The notes under the pieces were generated by a model, which was given only the letters and a program-made list of their open reading frames with translations, was not told where the DNA came from and did not search any database. A program made the position numbers and the translations under genes. Shown piece by piece: positions 6,627 to 9,007 of a DNA stretch of 9,007 nucleotides (position 1 is the stretch's first letter; each line of letters opens with the position of its first letter). This DNA comes from RGIG6353 sp045531285. GTDB taxonomy: Bacteria > Bacillota > Clostridia > Oscillospirales > SIG627. The stretch is from NCBI GenBank assembly GCA_045531285.1, contig JAZSDT010000095.1:1-9007 (forward strand). Direction: 5' to 3'.

Positions 6627-7999
6627 TGCTCAAAAGTATAGGGTATGTAAATTTTCTAAACGGAAATTTGCTAAAGAACATGGCGATATTTGCCATACCT
6701 CTTATGCTTACGTCAATCATTCAGCTTTTATTCAATGCCGCTGACATGATGGTAGTAGGCAAGTTTGGCAGTGCCGTTGCAATGGCTGCAGTAAGCTCTA
6801 CTTCTTCTTTGATTCATTTGATTGTAAACTTCTTTGTTGGACTGTCGGTAGGTACCAACGTCGTTGTTGCTCGCGCAGTAGGTGCAAATAACGAAAACGA
6901 CGCATCAAAAGCTGTCCATTCTGCTATTTTAATAGCTGTTATCGGAGGCCTGGTGGCAGGCATAGGCGGATTTTTTATTTCTGAGCCTGCTCTGAGATTG
7001 ATGGATACCCCTGATGACGTTATAGGGCAAGCTACAAGTTACGTGAAAATATATTTTTTAGGTGCCCCGGGTTCTTTGATATACAATTTTGGTTCATCTG
7101 TTTTGCGTTCAATCGGTGACTCAAAGAGACCGATGTACTTTATGTCTATTTCAGGCGTAGTAAACATAATTCTTAACCTGATACTTGTAATACAGTTTAA
7201 TCTTGATGCAGCAGGTGTTGCAATTGCTACAACAACATCAAACTACGTTGCCGCCATCTTGACACTGTGGTCACTGACTAAAATAGACGGTATGTGCCGT
7301 CTGCATTTTAAAATGTTGAAAATTGATAAAAAAAGCACAATTGAAATTATTCGTATCGGAATGCCTTCCGGTATTCAGTCGTGCTTATTCTCAGTATCAA
7401 ACACACTGATTCAGTCATCGATCAACTCTTTCGGTTCTACTGTTATGTCGGGAAATGCTGTTTCACAAAACATAGAAGGCTTTGTGAGCATTTCTATCAA
7501 TGCATCTGCACAGGCAGCTATGACCTTCACAAGTCAAAACCTCGGAGCAAAAAAACACGAAAGAATACGACCTATTTTCTACAATGCACTTATCCTTGCC
7601 ACAATTATATGGGCGTTTATCGGAGGCTTGATTTTCCTTGCACGATTACCGATAATGTCCTTGTATACCAATTCATCCGACGTTGTGTCATTCGCTTTAA
7701 TCAGATTTTTCATTATGACACCGGGTTACATAATCGGTGGTTTTATGGATGTATCTACCTGTTCCTTGAGAGGTTTGGGGTGTTCTATGCCTCCCATGAT
7801 TGTTACCGTTCTTGGTGTTTGCGTATTACGTGTTGCGTGGATATATACGGTATTTGAACAAGTCGGAACCCTTGAGTCTATTTACATTTCGTACCCTATT
7901 TCTTGGGTGATCACCTTTGGCGTAAATACAGTATTGTACTTTGTGCTAAGTCGCAAAAAAATCAATTTATTAAAAAACGAAAGTCTTCTTTTAAATTAA
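6626..7999 (+). CDS. MATE family multidrug/metabolite efflux transporter
   Basis: Twelve-helix inner-membrane antiporter of the multidrug and toxic compound extrusion family, which exports cationic or other small compounds using a sodium or proton gradient. The 457-aa length is typical. The first MatE repeat opens with GNLLKNMAIFAIPLMLTSII (13-32), then NAADMMVVGKFG (37-48) and GLSVGTNVVVARAVGA (72-87). RSIGDSKRPM (161-170) lies in the cytoplasmic end of the first half. The second repeat starts near 242 with IRIGMPSGIQSCLFS and includes SLRGLG (380-385). A YoeA- or DinF-like subgroup seems likely; substrate cannot be told from sequence. ATG at 6626 is chosen because GGAGG at 6615-6619 lies 6 nt upstream; the 46 codons of open frame before it are out-of-frame sequence of the preceding gene. 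The 1-nt overlap with the YkvI-like gene suggests obligatory co-expression. Confidence 0.95.
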   Translation: MLKSIGYVNFLNGNLLKNMAIFAIPLMLTSIIQLLFNAADMMVVGKFGSAVAMAAVSSTSSLIHLIVNFFVGLSVGTNVVVARAVGANNENDASKAVHSAILIAVIGGLVAGIGGFFISEPALRLMDTPDDVIGQATSYVKIYFLGAPGSLIYNFGSSVLRSIGDSKRPMYFMSISGVVNIILNLILVIQFNLDAAGVAIATTTSNYVAAILTLWSLTKIDGMCRLHFKMLKIDKKSTIEIIRIGMPSGIQSCLFSVSNTLIQSSINSFGSTVMSGNAVSQNIEGFVSISINASAQAAMTFTSQNLGAKKHERIRPIFYNALILATIIWAFIGGLIFLARLPIMSLYTNSSDVVSFALIRFFIMTPGYIIGGFMDVSTCSLRGLGCSMPPMIVTVLGVCVLRVAWIYTVFEQVGTLESIYISYPISWVITFGVNTVLYFVLSRKKINLLKNESLLLN

Positions 8000-8010
8000 T
8001 GGAGTTATAA

Positions 8011-9007
8011 ATGAACAGACATAAAAGAAAATTCAGATACGACCGACTGATCATTCTTCTGGCACTTTTAGCTATAGTCATTTTTTTAATATACTTTTTT
8101 ATTAAAGGAATTATCTTTGCCTTCACGCTTATTTTTCAAAAAGAGCGTACCGTCCCCGAGGACATCAGAGTAATTGAAAATTACAATGAGCTACTGCCGG
8201 ACTTACCTGTAGACCAGCCTCAAGTGCTTGAAGCTTACGATCCTCTTCCTTTGATTTATAACGAAAATAGCAAGCAACTTGGAGGAGCAATCAACAGCAA
8301 ATACAGTATTCTGTACTGCGTTGATGACAGAAAGGTTCTCGCAAGAAAAGCGTCACAGGAAAGAATGTATCCTGCTTCTATGACAAAAATTATGTCACTG
8401 ATCGTTGCTGTTGAAAACATAGAGGATCTTAACGATACCTTTACAATGACTTTTGAAATCATTAATCCACTTTATTTACAAAATGCAACCGTTACCGGAT
8501 TATCCTCGGGTGAAACTGTACCTTTGATTGATTTACTTTACGGCATCATTCTTCCGTCAGGCGCAGATGCAACCGACGCGATAGCCCTTTACGTCAGCGG
8601 CAGTGAAGAAGGATTTGTTGAATTAATGAATAAAAAAGCCGAAGAAATCGGACTTTTAGATACACACTTTACCAACACAAGCGGGTTGCACGATAACAAC
8701 CACTACACAACCGCATATGATATGGCCTTGATACTGGATTACGCTATACACAATGAGACCTGCAGACGAATTTTGTCCACCTACAAATACGTTACTACCC
8801 CCACAGAACAACATCCAAACGGAATTGAATTCTACAGTACGATGTTTAACAAAGTAAAAAGCGATCAAATAGACGGAATGGAGATAAGCGGCGGAAAAAC
8901 AGGATATACTTATGAGGCTTACCACTGTCTTGCAAGCTTCGCTAAGAAAAACGGCAAAACCTACATTGCAGTTACCGGCTACGGAGAAAACAAGTACAGT
9001 CCTGTAT
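8011..9007 (+). CDS. D-alanyl-D-alanine carboxypeptidase, peptidase S11 family (3' end cut by window)
   Basis: Penicillin-binding serine DD-carboxypeptidase that removes the terminal D-Ala from peptidoglycan stem peptides and so limits cross-linking. Translation from ATG 8011 stays open to the window end, giving 332 residues. A basic N-terminus (MNRHKRKFRY) precedes a hydrophobic stretch at about 12-43, most likely a signal anchor that puts the catalytic domain outside; classical PBP5-type enzymes instead have a cleaved signal and a C-terminal amphipathic anchor. Catalytic motifs are SMTK (Ser123, Lys126), SGA at 183-185 where the SxN motif is expected, and KTG (296-298). GLHDNNHYTTAYDMA (222-236) is also typical of S11 enzymes. 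The SGA form lacks the usual Asn. GGAG at 8001-8004 lies 6 nt before the ATG, and the gene follows the MATE stop by 11 nt, so it is the fourth visible operon member. Any C-terminal domain is beyond the window. Confidence 0.92.
   Translation, partial: MNRHKRKFRYDRLIILLALLAIVIFLIYFFIKGIIFAFTLIFQKERTVPEDIRVIENYNELLPDLPVDQPQVLEAYDPLPLIYNENSKQLGGAINSKYSILYCVDDRKVLARKASQERMYPASMTKIMSLIVAVENIEDLNDTFTMTFEIINPLYLQNATVTGLSSGETVPLIDLLYGIILPSGADATDAIALYVSGSEEGFVELMNKKAEEIGLLDTHFTNTSGLHDNNHYTTAYDMALILDYAIHNETCRRILSTYKYVTTPTEQHPNGIEFYSTMFNKVKSDQIDGMEISGGKTGYTYEAYHCLASFAKKNGKTYIAVTGYGENKYSPV

Noticed and set aside
7381..7857. Plus-strand 158-codon frame within the MATE gene
   Set aside because: It is a frame-shifted reading of MATE, rich in Cys/Tyr/His as expected for an off-frame translation.
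1..9007. Search for CRISPR repeats, tRNA/rRNA genes, insertion sequences, attachment sites or riboswitches
   Set aside because: No spaced direct repeats, cloverleaf, transposase motif or long structured leader was seen. All gene-free stretches are under 150 nt and are explained by promoters, ribosome sites or the hairpin at 520-543.

Overview
The window is AT-rich chromosomal DNA from a spore-forming, low-GC Firmicute. The best guess is a member of class Clostridia, possibly Oscillospiraceae/Ruminococcaceae-like. This rests on the C-terminus of a sporulation-type sigma factor at the left edge, an AddA-type (not RecBCD) recombination helicase-nuclease, a PrsA-like lipoprotein foldase, GGAGG-type ribosome binding sites, and clear sigma-A promoters with 17-bp spacers. 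I see no phage, transposon, CRISPR, tRNA or rRNA signal.

Layout. (1) Positions 1-510, plus strand: the last 24 codons of a sigma factor, then a tightly spaced 141-aa protein of an uncharacterised, predicted helical-bundle family. (2) Positions 520-543: a perfect hairpin between convergent genes, probably a shared terminator. (3) Positions 547-1533, minus strand: a lipoprotein peptidyl-prolyl isomerase (parvulin/PrsA-like). (4) Positions 1534-1679: a divergent promoter region serving the foldase and addA. (5) Positions 1680-5261, plus strand: full-length addA, with all helicase motifs and the C-terminal nuclease motif, and no adjacent addB. (6) Positions 5262-5290: a perfect-consensus sigma-A promoter that starts one base after the addA stop. 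(7) Positions 5322-9007, plus strand: an apparent four-gene operon encoding a small TSCPD-domain protein, a YkvI-like LeuT-fold membrane protein, a MATE efflux transporter, and a membrane-anchored D-Ala-D-Ala carboxypeptidase cut by the window edge. Junctions inside this operon are +3 nt, a 1-nt overlap (TAATG) and +11 nt.

Functionally the window mixes housekeeping themes: extracytoplasmic protein folding, double-strand-break repair, membrane transport and peptidoglycan trimming. The only unit that might be a functional module of unknown purpose is the TSCPD/YkvI/MATE/carboxypeptidase operon. I did not find convincing evidence of a wholly new system. The points most worth checking are the non-canonical SxN motif (SGA) in the carboxypeptidase, the uncharacterised 141-aa protein coupled to the sigma gene, the missing addB, and the composition of the operon.
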